Below, one piece after another: positions 18,422-29,007 of a stretch of DNA of 64,000 bases. The first letter of the stretch is position 1, and the number at the start of each line of letters is the position of its first letter. The position numbers and the translations under genes are program-made. The notes under the pieces are model-generated. The model ran no database searches and was not told the DNA's origin. It was given only the letters and a program-made list of their open reading frames with translations. Location: the NCBI GenBank assembly GCA_947176765.1, contig CAMWRX010000001.1, positions 1 to 64,000 on the forward strand, written 5' to 3'. The stretch comes from an uncultured bacterium. GTDB lineage: Bacteria > Bacillota > Clostridia > Oscillospirales > Oscillospiraceae.

Positions 18422-18456
18422 TCCGGCCCGCACTATGCGCGGGCCGGACTTTTTTA
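18422..18456. terminator. Terminator after pgsA, convergent with the phosphate permease gene
   Basis: Arms TCCGGCCCGC / GCGGGCCGGA with a 7-base loop and CTTTTTT on the plus strand; A-rich sequence on the other side gives weaker minus-strand activity. The permease stop codon lies inside the T-run. Confidence 0.85.
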
Positions 18457-19401
18457 TCCCATCATCACCCTGGTGAGCAGGAAGGCCATGGCCCCGCAGG
18501 CGGGGAAGGTCAGCGCCCACGCTCCTGCCATCTGGACCATGACCCGCCGGTCTGTCCCCCGGCCCGCGCCGCAGATGGCGGCGACTTTGGCGTGGGTGGT
18601 GGAGGCGGGCAGGCCCAGGGCGGAACAGATGAACAGTACCAACCCCGCGCCCAGATCGGCGGCAAGGCCGTCGTCAGGGGAGAGGGAGGCCAGCTCTGAG
18701 CCCACCTTTTCCACGATGGGCTTCCCGCCCAGGGCGGTGCCCAGGGCCATCACCCCGGCGGTGAGCAGGGCCAGCCTCAGCCGGGAGGCGTCCGTATCTC
18801 CGCCCAGCCCGCCGGTGAGCAGCAGCAGGGCTAAAAATTTTTGCCCGTCCTGCACGCCGTGGAGCAGGGCGGTGAGGGCGGCCCCGCCTTTTTGCCAGAC
18901 CGCTGGACGGCGCACCCGCCCCGTCAGTGCCTGCCGGAATACTCTGCCAGCCAGCACCCCGGCAGGCAGGGACAGAGCAAGCCCCGCCAGCGCCCGGATC
19001 CACGCCCCGGCGCTTAAGCTGGCAGCTCCCGCGCCCAAAGCGACAGCTCCGCCGGACAGCCCAGCCAGCAGGGCGTGGCTCTCGCTGGTGGGCAGGCCGA
19101 ACCGCCACGCCGCTACCGACCACAGCACAATGGACAGCAGGGCGGCGTTCAGCGCGGCGAGCGCCGTTTGGGGGCTGGAGAAGGCCACCAGTTCCCTCAT
19201 AGTATCCGCCACGGCGGGAAAGCGCAGGCAGGCAAAAATGGCCCCAATGAAGTTGCACACCGCCGCCAGGGCCACCCCCCGGCGAAAGGACAGCGCTCCC
19301 GAGCCCACGGCGGTGGCGATGGCGTTGGGTGCGTCGGTCCAGCCGTTGACGAAAATTACCGCCAGTACCAGCAGGCGGGCGAGATGGACGGTCATGGTCA
19401 T
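18454..19401 (-). CDS. Inorganic phosphate transporter, PiT family
   Basis: A 315-residue polytopic membrane protein (about 8-9 helices). The N-terminal PiT signature NGWTDAPNAIATAVGSG (about 19-35) and the duplicated C-terminal repeat around GLPASTTHAKVAAI are both present, so it is a proton- or sodium-coupled phosphate (or metal-phosphate) permease. ATG 19401 follows GGGAGGGAG; an ATG six bases later and a longer open frame to 19452 exist. No DUF47/PhoU-like partner gene is adjacent, unlike many PiT loci. Confidence 0.9.
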   Translation of the reverse strand: MTMTVHLARLLVLAVIFVNGWTDAPNAIATAVGSGALSFRRGVALAAVCNFIGAIFACLRFPAVADTMRELVAFSSPQTALAALNAALLSIVLWSVAAWRFGLPTSESHALLAGLSGGAVALGAGAASLSAGAWIRALAGLALSLPAGVLAGRVFRQALTGRVRRPAVWQKGGAALTALLHGVQDGQKFLALLLLTGGLGGDTDASRLRLALLTAGVMALGTALGGKPIVEKVGSELASLSPDDGLAADLGAGLVLFICSALGLPASTTHAKVAAICGAGRGTDRRVMVQMAGAWALTFPACGAMAFLLTRVMMG

Positions 19402-19546
19402 GGCACTCCCTCCCGGGGCAAGCGTATGAGGGGCGGAGAGGAAGATATGCAAAATTTTTGAAAAAATAAAAAGGGTTTTCGATTTTTACGGGGTATAAGA
19501 GATAGACAGCGATTTTGCCTGAGCGAAAGAGGGGGAGGGATACGGC

Positions 19547-20557
19547 ATGGAACAGACCATTCGGGAGCGCACCGAGGAGCTGGAGCGGCAGACCCTGTCG
19601 CCCCGGGCCTGCCTGTCGGCCAATTCCAAGGGGCGGACGGTGGCCATTGCCCCCTGTCCCATGCGTACCTGCTTCCAGCGGGATGTGGATCGGGTGGTGC
19701 ACTGTAAGTCCTTCCGGCGTTTGAAGCACAAGACCCAGGTGTTCCTCCAGCCAGAGGGCGACCACTACCGCACCCGGATGACCCACACCCTGGAGGTGTC
19801 CCGGATCGCCCGGACGATGGCGCGGGGACTGCGGCTCAACGAGGATCTCACCGAGGCCGCCGCCCTGGCCCACGACCTGGGCCACACCCCCTTCGGCCAC
19901 GCCGGGGAGCGGGCGCTGTCCAGAATGGTGGAGGGGGGCTTCCGTCACTACGAGCAATCCCTGCGGGTGATCGACCGGCTGGAAAACGACGGCGCGGGGC
20001 TGAACCTGAGCCATGAGGTGAGAAGCGGCGTGCTGTGCCACACCGCCGGGCCGGTGGCGGACACCCTGGAGGGACAGTTGGTGCGGTTTGCCGACAAGAT
20101 CGCCTATATCAACCATGACATCGACGACGCCATGCGGGGAGGTATCATCTTTCCCACCGATATTCCTGTCCACATCTCCCAGGTCCTGGGCTATACCCAC
20201 GGCGAGCGCATCGAGACGCTGACCATGGACATTATCCGGGCCAGCGCTGAGGGGGACGTGATCCGTCAGTCGGAGTCGGTGGCAAAGGCCATGGCGGAGC
20301 TGAAGGAGTTCATGTTCCAGTCAGTCTACTTCAACCCCCTGGCCAAGGGGGAGGAGGGCAAGGCGGAGGACATGATTTGCCTGCTTTTCGAATACTATTG
20401 CAAGCATACGGACAAGCTGCCGCCGGAATATCAGGATATTCTGGTGCGGGAGGGGACGCAGCGGGCGGTGCTGGACTATATCGCGGGTATGACGGACACC
20501 TACGCCGTGGAACAGTTCAGCGGCCTGTTCATTCCGATGAGGTGGGTGGTCAAATGA
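19547..20557 (+). CDS. dgt: dGTP triphosphohydrolase-like HD-domain protein
   Basis: A 336-residue metal-dependent hydrolase. The HD domain shows H in RMTHTLEVSRIA (about 80), the HD pair in ALAHDLGHTPFGHAGE (about 108-122) and a later D in YINHDIDD. The N-terminal FRRLKHKTQVF is diagnostic of deoxyguanosinetriphosphate triphosphohydrolase-like proteins. In Firmicutes these stand upstream of dnaG, as here. Substrate specificity is not proven by sequence. The start has a GAGGGGGAGGG site. The stop overlaps the next start (ATGA). Confidence 0.9.
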   Translation: MEQTIRERTEELERQTLSPRACLSANSKGRTVAIAPCPMRTCFQRDVDRVVHCKSFRRLKHKTQVFLQPEGDHYRTRMTHTLEVSRIARTMARGLRLNEDLTEAAALAHDLGHTPFGHAGERALSRMVEGGFRHYEQSLRVIDRLENDGAGLNLSHEVRSGVLCHTAGPVADTLEGQLVRFADKIAYINHDIDDAMRGGIIFPTDIPVHISQVLGYTHGERIETLTMDIIRASAEGDVIRQSESVAKAMAELKEFMFQSVYFNPLAKGEEGKAEDMICLLFEYYCKHTDKLPPEYQDILVREGTQRAVLDYIAGMTDTYAVEQFSGLFIPMRWVVK

Positions 20558-21183
20558 CGGAATACCTTGTCCCCTCCCGCCCCTCCGAGACAGAGTTCAC
20601 CGAGAAACGCTCCACCTTCATCGGCCACGTCTGGCCGGTGGAGACGGAGGACGAGGCCCGCGCCCGGATTGACGAGATGAAAAAGAAATATCACGATGCC
20701 CGGCACAACTGCTGGTGCTATCTCATCAAGGATGGCCCGGTGCGCTACTCCGACGACGGCGAACCCCAGGGCACCGCCGGCCAGCCCATGCTGGGGGTGT
20801 TCCAGAAGGAAGGGGTCACCAACGTGTGCTGCGTGGTCACCCGGTACTTCGGCGGGGTGCTGTTGGGCGCGGGCGGCCTGGTGCGGGCCTACACCCAGAG
20901 CGCCAAGGATGCGCTGGACGCGGCGGGCATTTCCGTCGTCCGCCGCTGGGTGGCTATGGAGGTGCCCTGTACCTACAGCCAGTTTGAGGAGGTGCGCCGG
21001 GAGGTGTTCCACTTCGGCGGCGTGGTGGAGGGCGCGGATTACGGCGCGGATGTGCTGCTGTCTGTGCTGATTCCGGAGGAGCGCGCGGAACTGTTCACCG
21101 CCCACCTGTTTGACGCTTCCGCCGGGACGATTGAGGCGCTGGAATCGGGAGAAGCCTTCCGCGCGGCCCCTTTGGAGCGTTAA
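20554..21183 (+). CDS. yigZ: YigZ / IMPACT family protein
   Basis: A 209-residue protein with the conserved UPF0029 (IMPACT) N-terminal domain: EKRSTFIGHV, HNCWCYLI, DDGEPQGTAGQPML and RYFGGVLLGAGGLVRAY. The C-terminal domain is the small DUF1949 fold. The family is linked to translation under stress but its reaction is not settled. It overlaps the HD hydrolase gene by four bases and precedes dnaG by 56 bases. Confidence 0.93.
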   Translation: MTEYLVPSRPSETEFTEKRSTFIGHVWPVETEDEARARIDEMKKKYHDARHNCWCYLIKDGPVRYSDDGEPQGTAGQPMLGVFQKEGVTNVCCVVTRYFGGVLLGAGGLVRAYTQSAKDALDAAGISVVRRWVAMEVPCTYSQFEEVRREVFHFGGVVEGADYGADVLLSVLIPEERAELFTAHLFDASAGTIEALESGEAFRAAPLER

Positions 21184-21239
21184 ATTCCCAAAACTGTGAT
21201 AAAAACTGGTAATTTTGGCTAATATCAAGAGGTGAGACC

Positions 21240-23021
21240 ATGGCCATTCCCGAATCTTTCCTAGATGATCTCAACGGGCGGCTGAACATTGTGGACGTGG
21301 TCTCCGCCTACCTGCCCCTGAACAAAAAGGGGGGCAACTATTGGGGATTGTGCCCTTTCCACCATGAAAAGACCCCCTCTTTCTCCGTCAACGAGTCCAG
21401 GCAGAGCTTCCACTGCTTCGGCTGCGGCAAGGGGGGCGGCGCCATCCGCTTCGTTATGGAGATGGACAGCCTGTCCTTTCCCGAGGCGGTGCGCAAGCTG
21501 GCGGAGCGGGAGGGGATGCAGGTGCCAGACGACAGCCCCGTGGACGGGGCATGGAGGGAGAAGCGCAAGCGCGTCCTGGAGCTGAACCGCGAAGCCGCCC
21601 GGTTCTACCGCGCTATGCTGGCTGATCCCCGAGGATCGGCAGTGGCGTCCTACATCCGGGACAAGCGGCGCATCAGCCCCAAGTTTTCCGCCCGGTTCGG
21701 CCTGGGAGCTGCCCCGGAGGGCTGGAACAGCCTCATCACCGCCATGCGGGACAAAGGCTACGATAAAGCGGATCTCATCGACGCCGGGTTGGCCGTGGCG
21801 GGGAAAAACGGCGGCGTGTACGACAAATACCGCAACCGCTTGATGCTTCCCGTCATCGACACCCGGGGGGACGTGATCGGCTTCACCAGCCGGGTGATGG
21901 ACGATTCCACGCCCAAATACCTGAACACCCCGGAGACCGCCATTTTCAAAAAGCGCTCCATCCTGTACGGATTAAACTACGCGAAAAAAACCAAGCGCCC
22001 CAACTTCATTCTGGTAGAGGGCAACATCGACGTCATCACCCTCCATCAGGCGGGCTTTGACAACACGGTAGCCACGATGGGCACGGCCCTCACCGAAGAG
22101 CACATCCGTCTGCTGGAGCGGTACACAAAGGAACTGGTGCTGTGTTACGACAACGACGCCGCCGGGGAGGACGCCACTCAGCGGGCCATCGCCCTGCTGA
22201 AGAAGTCGGAGCTGTCCGTCAAGGTGCTCCGCCTGCCACGCCGCCGGACGGCGGAGGGTGAGCTGGTGAAGCAGGACGCGGACGATTTCATCAAAAACCA
22301 CGGCCCCGGAACCTTTGAGGATTTGATGGCTCACAGCGCCAACTCGGCGGAATACCGCCTGAGCGCGGTGCAGGCTCAGTTTGACCTGAGCCGGGATGAC
22401 CAGCGGGCGCAATACCTGCTGGCCGCGGCGGAGGTGGTGGCCGGGCTGCCCAGCCCTGTGGAGCGGGAGATATACGCCGGCCGGTGCGCCGAGGCGGCCA
22501 AGGTCTCCAAGGAGGCGGTGCTCCAGGAGGTGGAGCGTCTGCGGAAAAAGCAGCGCTGGCAGGCCAGGAAGCAGGAGGAGCGCCAGAGCCTCGTTCCCAC
22601 ACGCCAGATCCAGCCCAGAGACCGAAGTCTGCGATATGCCAACGTCCGCTCCGCCCGCGCGGAAGAGGGCATTTTGCGGGTGGTGCTGCTGGATGGGGAG
22701 TTTTTCCGGGAACTGGACGATCTTACGCTGGAGCACTTTTCCTCGCCGCTGCTGGGCCGCGCGTTCGCGCTGCTGCGGGAGCGGTGGCGGGCAGGCAAAA
22801 GCGTCGCTTTCGCGGCGATGGAGGGGCAGTTTACTCCGGAGGAGATGGATCAGCTTTCCGCCGCCGTCCAGGAGCCTCAGCCCCGGAATACCGCCGGGGA
22901 GGCGCTGGAGGACTATAAGCGGGTGATCCTGCTGGAGCACAGCAGGGCAGACATATCAGATGAAAAAGATTTGGATGATCTGAAACAGGTACTCAAACAG
23001 AAAAAAGGTTTTGGAGGATGA
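21240..23021 (+). CDS. dnaG: DNA primase
   Basis: Synthesises RNA primers at the replication fork. The 593-residue protein has an N-terminal zinc-binding domain with C38, H41, C59 and C62, a catalytic TOPRIM core with VEGNIDVITLHQAGF and the DND pair in YDNDAAGEDATQRA, and a C-terminal DnaB-binding region. GGTGAGACC precedes the ATG. It abuts rpoD with the stop and start adjacent, the macromolecular-synthesis operon without rpsU. Confidence 0.97.
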   Translation: MAIPESFLDDLNGRLNIVDVVSAYLPLNKKGGNYWGLCPFHHEKTPSFSVNESRQSFHCFGCGKGGGAIRFVMEMDSLSFPEAVRKLAEREGMQVPDDSPVDGAWREKRKRVLELNREAARFYRAMLADPRGSAVASYIRDKRRISPKFSARFGLGAAPEGWNSLITAMRDKGYDKADLIDAGLAVAGKNGGVYDKYRNRLMLPVIDTRGDVIGFTSRVMDDSTPKYLNTPETAIFKKRSILYGLNYAKKTKRPNFILVEGNIDVITLHQAGFDNTVATMGTALTEEHIRLLERYTKELVLCYDNDAAGEDATQRAIALLKKSELSVKVLRLPRRRTAEGELVKQDADDFIKNHGPGTFEDLMAHSANSAEYRLSAVQAQFDLSRDDQRAQYLLAAAEVVAGLPSPVEREIYAGRCAEAAKVSKEAVLQEVERLRKKQRWQARKQEERQSLVPTRQIQPRDRSLRYANVRSARAEEGILRVVLLDGEFFRELDDLTLEHFSSPLLGRAFALLRERWRAGKSVAFAAMEGQFTPEEMDQLSAAVQEPQPRNTAGEALEDYKRVILLEHSRADISDEKDLDDLKQVLKQKKGFGG

Positions 23022-23027
23022 ATGACC

Positions 23028-24332
<1,305 letters not shown>

Positions 24333-24337
24333 ATGAC

Positions 24338-24371
24338 ACCGCCCCCGGCCAATGGCTGGGGGCGGTCTTTT
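24338..24371. terminator. Terminator of rpoD
   Basis: Stem ACCGCCCCCGGCC / GCTGGGGGCGGT with a 4-base loop and CTTTTC tail, six bases after the rpoD stop. It also abuts the stop of the convergent phosphatase gene. Confidence 0.8.
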
Positions 24372-24898
24372 CAGTATTCCAGCTTCACAATCTGCCCGTT
24401 GGACGGATGCGGGATGTCCAGGACATACTGCATGAGCGTTCCGTGACAGGCCACGATGACACAGCGAAAGTCTTTGTATCTGTCCAGCACGGCAAAAACC
24501 CGCTTCTTCATCTGCTCGACGGACTCCCACGAGGGTGTCTCGCCCTCCGGATGATGCCCATGGTTGTCGTGCAGCGCCTGATAGCACTGATTGGCTTCCT
24601 CCTGCGGCAGATACTCATAATCAACGGCATCCGACAGCCACTCATGGAGGTCGGTTTCCACCCGGATGTCCAGTCCCAGCTCCTTTGACAGGATGGCGGC
24701 GGAGTGCAGTGTCCGGCCATAGGGGGATGAGATAATCAGCTCTGCGTCCTTCAACCGCTTGTCGAGGGCGGCGGCTTTGATCTGCCGGACACCAAGCTGG
24801 GACAGTGTCAGCATATTGAAGCCCCGTCCTTGATAAATTTTCGTGTTTGCCTCCGAAAAGTCCGCTTGCCCATGGCGGATAAAATAAAATGTAGTCAT
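24371..24898 (-). CDS. Histidine phosphatase superfamily protein
   Basis: A 175-residue phosphoglycerate-mutase-like enzyme. The catalytic RHG is at residues 8-10 (FIRHGQAD), the second Arg in SSPYGRTLHSA, and the second catalytic His in VIVACHGTLMQY. The substrate is unknown; cobalamin phosphatases and fructose-bisphosphatase-like enzymes look similar. GC content is somewhat lower than neighbours. GGAGG lies 7 bases before the start. Confidence 0.88.
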   Translation of the reverse strand: MTTFYFIRHGQADFSEANTKIYQGRGFNMLTLSQLGVRQIKAAALDKRLKDAELIISSPYGRTLHSAAILSKELGLDIRVETDLHEWLSDAVDYEYLPQEEANQCYQALHDNHGHHPEGETPSWESVEQMKKRVFAVLDRYKDFRCVIVACHGTLMQYVLDIPHPSNGQIVKLEY

Positions 24899-24913
24899 TC
24901 TGCTCCCTCCTTG

Positions 24914-25804
24914 TCACCGAAATACCCGGTTGAAGTCCCGGGGCATCTTGGCCTTGAAGGTAATCTGTTCCCCGGTGGCGGGGTGGGTGAAGGACAGCTC
25001 GTTGGCGTGGAGGCACAGCCGTCCGATGGGGTTGGTGCGGGCGCCGTACTGCTTGTCCCCGGCCACGGGATGGCCCATCTCCTTCATATGGACGCGGATC
25101 TGGTTTTTCCGCCCCGTCTCGATATTGATGTCCAGCAGGGCATAGCCGCCCCCGGCTTTCTTCACCTCGTAGCTGGTAATGGCCTCTTTAGCGTTGGGGC
25201 CGGGCCGGCCGGAGAAGCTGAGGTGGGTTTCCGTCTCCACCAGATAGGAGCGGATGGTATCCCGGTCCGGCTTGGGCACACCCTCCACCACCGCCAGGTA
25301 GCCCCGGCGAGTGATGATTTCGTTCCACTTGCTCTGAAACAGCTCCTTGGTCTCAGCGTCCCGGGCAAACATCAGCACCCCAGACGTGTCCCGGTCCAGC
25401 CGGTGGAGAATAAAAATGCGGTCGTCCACCCGGCGGCTCTTTACGTAGTCGGTGACCATGTGGTAGGCGGTGCGGGTTTTCTCCTTCTCGGTGGCCACGC
25501 TGAGCAGTTTGGCGGGTTTGTTCACCACGATGAGGTGCTCGTCCTCATAGAGGATGGGGAAGGGCAGCGCGTCCGCCCGGGGGGCGGAGGAGAGGAGGAT
25601 GGTCACCTTTTGGCCGGGGCTCAGGAGTGTGTCAAACTGGGAGACGGGCACGCCGTCCACCGCGATCAGCCGCCGGGACAGCAGGGATTTTACATTGTTC
25701 CGGCTCTTGCCCTTCACGCTGGCCAGCAGGAAGGGGAGCAGGGTGGTGGGTTCGCCCACCGTATAGACAGGGGCTTCGGCCCGGCGTTTGTGGTTGTGTT
25801 CCAT
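24914..25804 (-). CDS. RluA-family RNA pseudouridine synthase
   Basis: Isomerises uridine in rRNA or tRNA. The 296-residue protein carries an S4-like N-terminal segment (VKSLLSRRLIAVDG), the catalytic HRLDRDTSG motif with Asp near residue 134, and C-terminal IRVHMKEMGHPVAGDKQYG. RluA/RluD substrate class is not resolvable by eye. I used ATG 25804 (MEHNHK), with AAAGGCGGA upstream; the frame is open to 25864 without a site. It sits 16 bases from the phosphatase gene, in the same direction. Confidence 0.9.
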   Translation of the reverse strand: MEHNHKRRAEAPVYTVGEPTTLLPFLLASVKGKSRNNVKSLLSRRLIAVDGVPVSQFDTLLSPGQKVTILLSSAPRADALPFPILYEDEHLIVVNKPAKLLSVATEKEKTRTAYHMVTDYVKSRRVDDRIFILHRLDRDTSGVLMFARDAETKELFQSKWNEIITRRGYLAVVEGVPKPDRDTIRSYLVETETHLSFSGRPGPNAKEAITSYEVKKAGGGYALLDINIETGRKNQIRVHMKEMGHPVAGDKQYGARTNPIGRLCLHANELSFTHPATGEQITFKAKMPRDFNRVFR

Positions 25805-25957
25805 AGAATCCGCCTTTCTGTGTTTTCCCGCCGCAGGGAGGGGAAACCGTATCATTGGAGACATTGTATCACAGCATTGGGGAAAAGTCTATGAAATTCC
25901 AGCGGGACAAGCAAGACCGGCTTCTTTCCGTCATAAGCTTCCCAGAGGTGATGCATC

Positions 25958-26233
25958 GTGAGAGAAAAGGAGGGCCTGCTGCTCCGGGTGTCCCGAATGT
26001 TTGATCTGCCCGCCGACGCGTTGGCGGGGGAGCCTCGGGTGGAGGTGGTGGGGAGCGGCGAGCTGCGCATGGGCCCCCATCGGGGTATTCTGGCCTATGG
26101 AGAGTCGGAGATCCACATATCCGGCGGGTCGTTGGTGGTGCTGGTGCGGGGCAGCGGCCTGGAACTGCGGGCTATGACCCCGGAGGAGCTGCTCATCACG
26201 GGAACCATCACAGCCGTAGAATTTGTGAGGTAG
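25958..26233 (+). CDS. yqfC: Sporulation protein YqfC (YabP/YqfC family)
   Basis: A 91-residue member of the YabP/YqfC family, with a beta-rich core (LPADALAGEPRVEVVGSGEL, YGESEIHISGG) and terminal LLITGTITAVEF. Made in the mother cell under SigE in Bacillus; exact role unknown. The start is GTG 25958, preceded by AGAGGTGATG. It is followed after 4 bases by yqfD, the standard pair. Confidence 0.88.
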   Translation: MREKEGLLLRVSRMFDLPADALAGEPRVEVVGSGELRMGPHRGILAYGESEIHISGGSLVVLVRGSGLELRAMTPEELLITGTITAVEFVR

Positions 26234-26237
26234 AATT

Positions 26238-27494
26238 ATGAAAAAGCTCATTAACCTGCTGCGGGGATATGTGATACTGGAGGCGGCCGGGGCCTTCCCT
26301 GAGCGGCTTTTGAATCTGTGCGCCCAGAACCGGCTGCAATTCTGGAAGTTGAGTTGGATCGATGAGACCAGCTTTACATTCCGCATTGCGCTCAGTGATC
26401 GAAAGCGGCTGGACGAGCTGGCCCGGCGCTCTATGTGCCAGCTCACCGAGCGGGGCCGCCGGGGGGCGGCGGTGGAGGCGGAGCGGATCATAGAGCGCCG
26501 CTGGGGCTTTTTGGCGGGGCTGGCGGTATGCTTTCTAGCGGTTAGCTTCCTGTCCCGGTTTCTGCTGGTCATTGAGGTGGTGGGCAATGAGACGACCCCC
26601 ACCGCTGTCATCCTGTCCCAGCTCCAGCGAGTGGGGGTGCGGCCCGGGGTCTACGGCCCTTCCATCCCGGAGAAGGAGGCCGCTAACGCCGCCTTGCTGG
26701 GGCTGCCGGAGCTTTCCTACCTGGCCATCAATATCTACGGTACCCGGGCGGAGGTGGTAGTTCACGAGGCGGAGAAGAAGCCCGAACTGCTGGAGGAGGA
26801 TATTCCCACCGACGTAATCGCCAAGGCGGACGGCATCATCGAAGAGATCCAGGCGAACTCGGGTAGGGCCATGTTTCAAGATGGGGACATCGTGGCCAAA
26901 GGGGAGGTACTCATCAGCGGGGATTTGGATTTAAAAGAACCTGAATATGGCACAGTGGATCTGGGGCATCTGATCGTACACGCCGCCGGGTCTGTCACAG
27001 CCCGGACGTGGCGCACGTTGGAGGAGACAATCCCCCTCACATACCAGGCAAAGATGTACACCGGAGAGGAGCAAACAAAGTACGGCATAAAAATTTTGTG
27101 GAACGACCTGGATTTTTTTGAAAACAGTAGCATTTCCCAGGGCAGATATGATAAAATAACCAGGACTGAGCAGTTGACTCCCTTTGGCCGTTCCGTGCCC
27201 GTCTGGGTGACTACGACGACTTTGCGCCCCTACACCCTGGAGGAGCGGCCCATAGACGGGGAGGAGGCCGCGGCCCGGCTGGAGCGGGCTCTGCTGGCCC
27301 GGCTGGAGGAGCTGCTGGCGGCCAACGGGGGAGAGGCCCTGCGCACCGATTTTGTCACCAAGGAGGAGGGCGGGCTTCTCACTGTCACCCTGCTGGCGGA
27401 GTGCCGGGAGGAGATCGGACGCACTGTGGAGCGGGAAGGGGAAGTGGGACGTATCCCCGGTACGCCCCAGGAGGATACCAAAGACAGCGGCTGA
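26238..27494 (+). CDS. yqfD: Sporulation protein YqfD
   Basis: A 418-residue membrane protein of the YqfD family. It has a cytoplasmic N-terminal portion (1-90), one clear membrane helix (about 93-113) and a large extracytoplasmic domain opening with VVGNETTPTAVILSQLQRVGVRPG, like a POTRA-type module, then a conserved DGIIEEI and GDIVAKGEVLISG block. The partner is YqfC; both are sporulation-linked in Firmicutes. The yqfF gene often next to these is not present. Confidence 0.88.
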   Translation: MKKLINLLRGYVILEAAGAFPERLLNLCAQNRLQFWKLSWIDETSFTFRIALSDRKRLDELARRSMCQLTERGRRGAAVEAERIIERRWGFLAGLAVCFLAVSFLSRFLLVIEVVGNETTPTAVILSQLQRVGVRPGVYGPSIPEKEAANAALLGLPELSYLAINIYGTRAEVVVHEAEKKPELLEEDIPTDVIAKADGIIEEIQANSGRAMFQDGDIVAKGEVLISGDLDLKEPEYGTVDLGHLIVHAAGSVTARTWRTLEETIPLTYQAKMYTGEEQTKYGIKILWNDLDFFENSSISQGRYDKITRTEQLTPFGRSVPVWVTTTTLRPYTLEERPIDGEEAAARLERALLARLEELLAANGGEALRTDFVTKEEGGLLTVTLLAECREEIGRTVEREGEVGRIPGTPQEDTKDSG

Positions 27495-27517
27495 GCGCCG
27501 CATAGAGGAGTGTACGC

Positions 27518-28495
27518 ATGACAGAGCAGAGCATCAGCATCGAGCGGATGGAGGAGGCCGTCAACCTGTTCGGCCTGTTTGACGAGAATATCCGGCTCAT
27601 TGAGCAGGAGTTGGACGTTTCGGTGGTCAACCGGGAGTCCAACCTGAAGATTTCCGGCGAGGGCGAGAACGTCATGCTGGCGGTGAAGGCCATCCAGGGC
27701 CTGCTCACCCTGTCCGCCAAGGGGGAGGCCATCGGCCAGCAGAACGTGCGGTATATCATCGAACTGGTTCGCTCCGGCAACGAGGGCAAGATCGCCCAGC
27801 TGGCCGGGGACGTGGTGTGCGTCACCGCCAAGGGCAAGCCAATCAAGGCCAAAACCATCGGTCAGCAGAAGTATGTGGACGCCATCAAAAACAACACCGT
27901 CACCATCGGCGTGGGCCCCGCCGGCACGGGCAAGACGTACCTCGCCGTGGCGGCGGCGGTGGCGGCTTTCCGGGAGAAGCAGATTAACCGCATCATCCTG
28001 ACCCGTCCCGCCGTGGAGGCCGGAGAGCGGCTGGGCTTCCTGCCTGGGGACTTACAGTCCAAGGTCGATCCCTATCTGCGCCCGCTGTACGACGCGCTGT
28101 TTGATATGCTGGGGGCGGAAACCTACCAAAAATACCTGGAGCGGGGGAATATCGAGGTGGCCCCCTTGGCCTATATGCGCGGGCGGACGCTGGACGATTC
28201 CTTTATCATTTTAGACGAGGCCCAGAACACCAGCCGGGAGCAGATGAAAATGTTCCTCACCCGGCTGGGGTTTGGCTCCAAAATCGTCATCACCGGCGAC
28301 GCCACCCAGATCGACCTGCCGGTGGACAAGGTGTCCGGCCTGAAGGAGGCCATGCGGGTGCTGAAGGGCGTGGAGGATATTTCCATTTGCCAGCTCACCG
28401 GGGCAGATGTGGTGCGGCACGTCATCGTCCAGCGGATCATCAAGGCGTATGAGGACGATGAGAAGCGCCGTGCCGCTAAGAGAGAGAGACGTTAA
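27518..28495 (+). CDS. phoH: PhoH-like ATPase
   Basis: A 325-residue predicted ATPase/helicase of the PhoH family. An N-terminal KH-like segment (1-110) precedes the P-loop GPAGTGKTYLA (about 132-142), a DEAQN Walker B and the TGDATQIDLP motif III. It is encoded directly upstream of ybeY, the conserved arrangement, and is thought to act in RNA metabolism. It starts 23 bases after yqfD with a GAGGAG site. Confidence 0.93.
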   Translation: MTEQSISIERMEEAVNLFGLFDENIRLIEQELDVSVVNRESNLKISGEGENVMLAVKAIQGLLTLSAKGEAIGQQNVRYIIELVRSGNEGKIAQLAGDVVCVTAKGKPIKAKTIGQQKYVDAIKNNTVTIGVGPAGTGKTYLAVAAAVAAFREKQINRIILTRPAVEAGERLGFLPGDLQSKVDPYLRPLYDALFDMLGAETYQKYLERGNIEVAPLAYMRGRTLDDSFIILDEAQNTSREQMKMFLTRLGFGSKIVITGDATQIDLPVDKVSGLKEAMRVLKGVEDISICQLTGADVVRHVIVQRIIKAYEDDEKRRAAKRERR

Positions 28496-28509
28496 GAGGA
28501 GAAATCGCC

Positions 28510-29007
28510 ATGTCCAAACATGAGATCATTATCTCTGCCGAAACAGATGTGCCGGAGGGTGCGGAGGAATGTCTCCGCCAGGCCATCCTAGCCGCGCTTG
28601 ACGGGGAAGGAGTGGATGTGCCCTGTGAAGTTAATGCCCTTGTCACCAATGACGCGGGCATCCACCGAATCAACTTTGATATGCGGGGGGTAGACGTACC
28701 CACCGATGTATTGTCTTTCCCCATGTTCGACCTGACCCCGGGGGACAAGCCCAGGTCGGACGATGCCGACCCGGCCACCGGTCTGGTGCCCCTGGGGGAT
28801 ATGTGTATTTCCATGGAGCGGGTTCAAGCCCAGGCCAAGGAATACGGTCACTCCAACCGCCGGGAGCTGGCGTATTTAGCCGTCCACTCCATCCTGCATC
28901 TGCTGGGCTATGACCACCTGGACGAGGGGCCCATGAAGGCCCAGATGCGCGAAAGAGAGGAGAGCATCATGAAGGAATTAGGATTAGAGCGGGAGAAAAA
29001 TACATGA
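28510..29007 (+). CDS. ybeY: Endoribonuclease / 16S rRNA maturation factor YbeY
   Basis: A 165-residue single-strand endoribonuclease of ribosome maturation and quality control. The zinc-binding HxxxHxxxxxH signature is intact at His126, His130 and His136, and the conserved TDVLSFP motif is at 65-71. The start has AGAGGAG. Its stop overlaps the following lipoprotein start by four bases. Confidence 0.95.
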   Translation: MSKHEIIISAETDVPEGAEECLRQAILAALDGEGVDVPCEVNALVTNDAGIHRINFDMRGVDVPTDVLSFPMFDLTPGDKPRSDDADPATGLVPLGDMCISMERVQAQAKEYGHSNRRELAYLAVHSILHLLGYDHLDEGPMKAQMREREESIMKELGLEREKNT

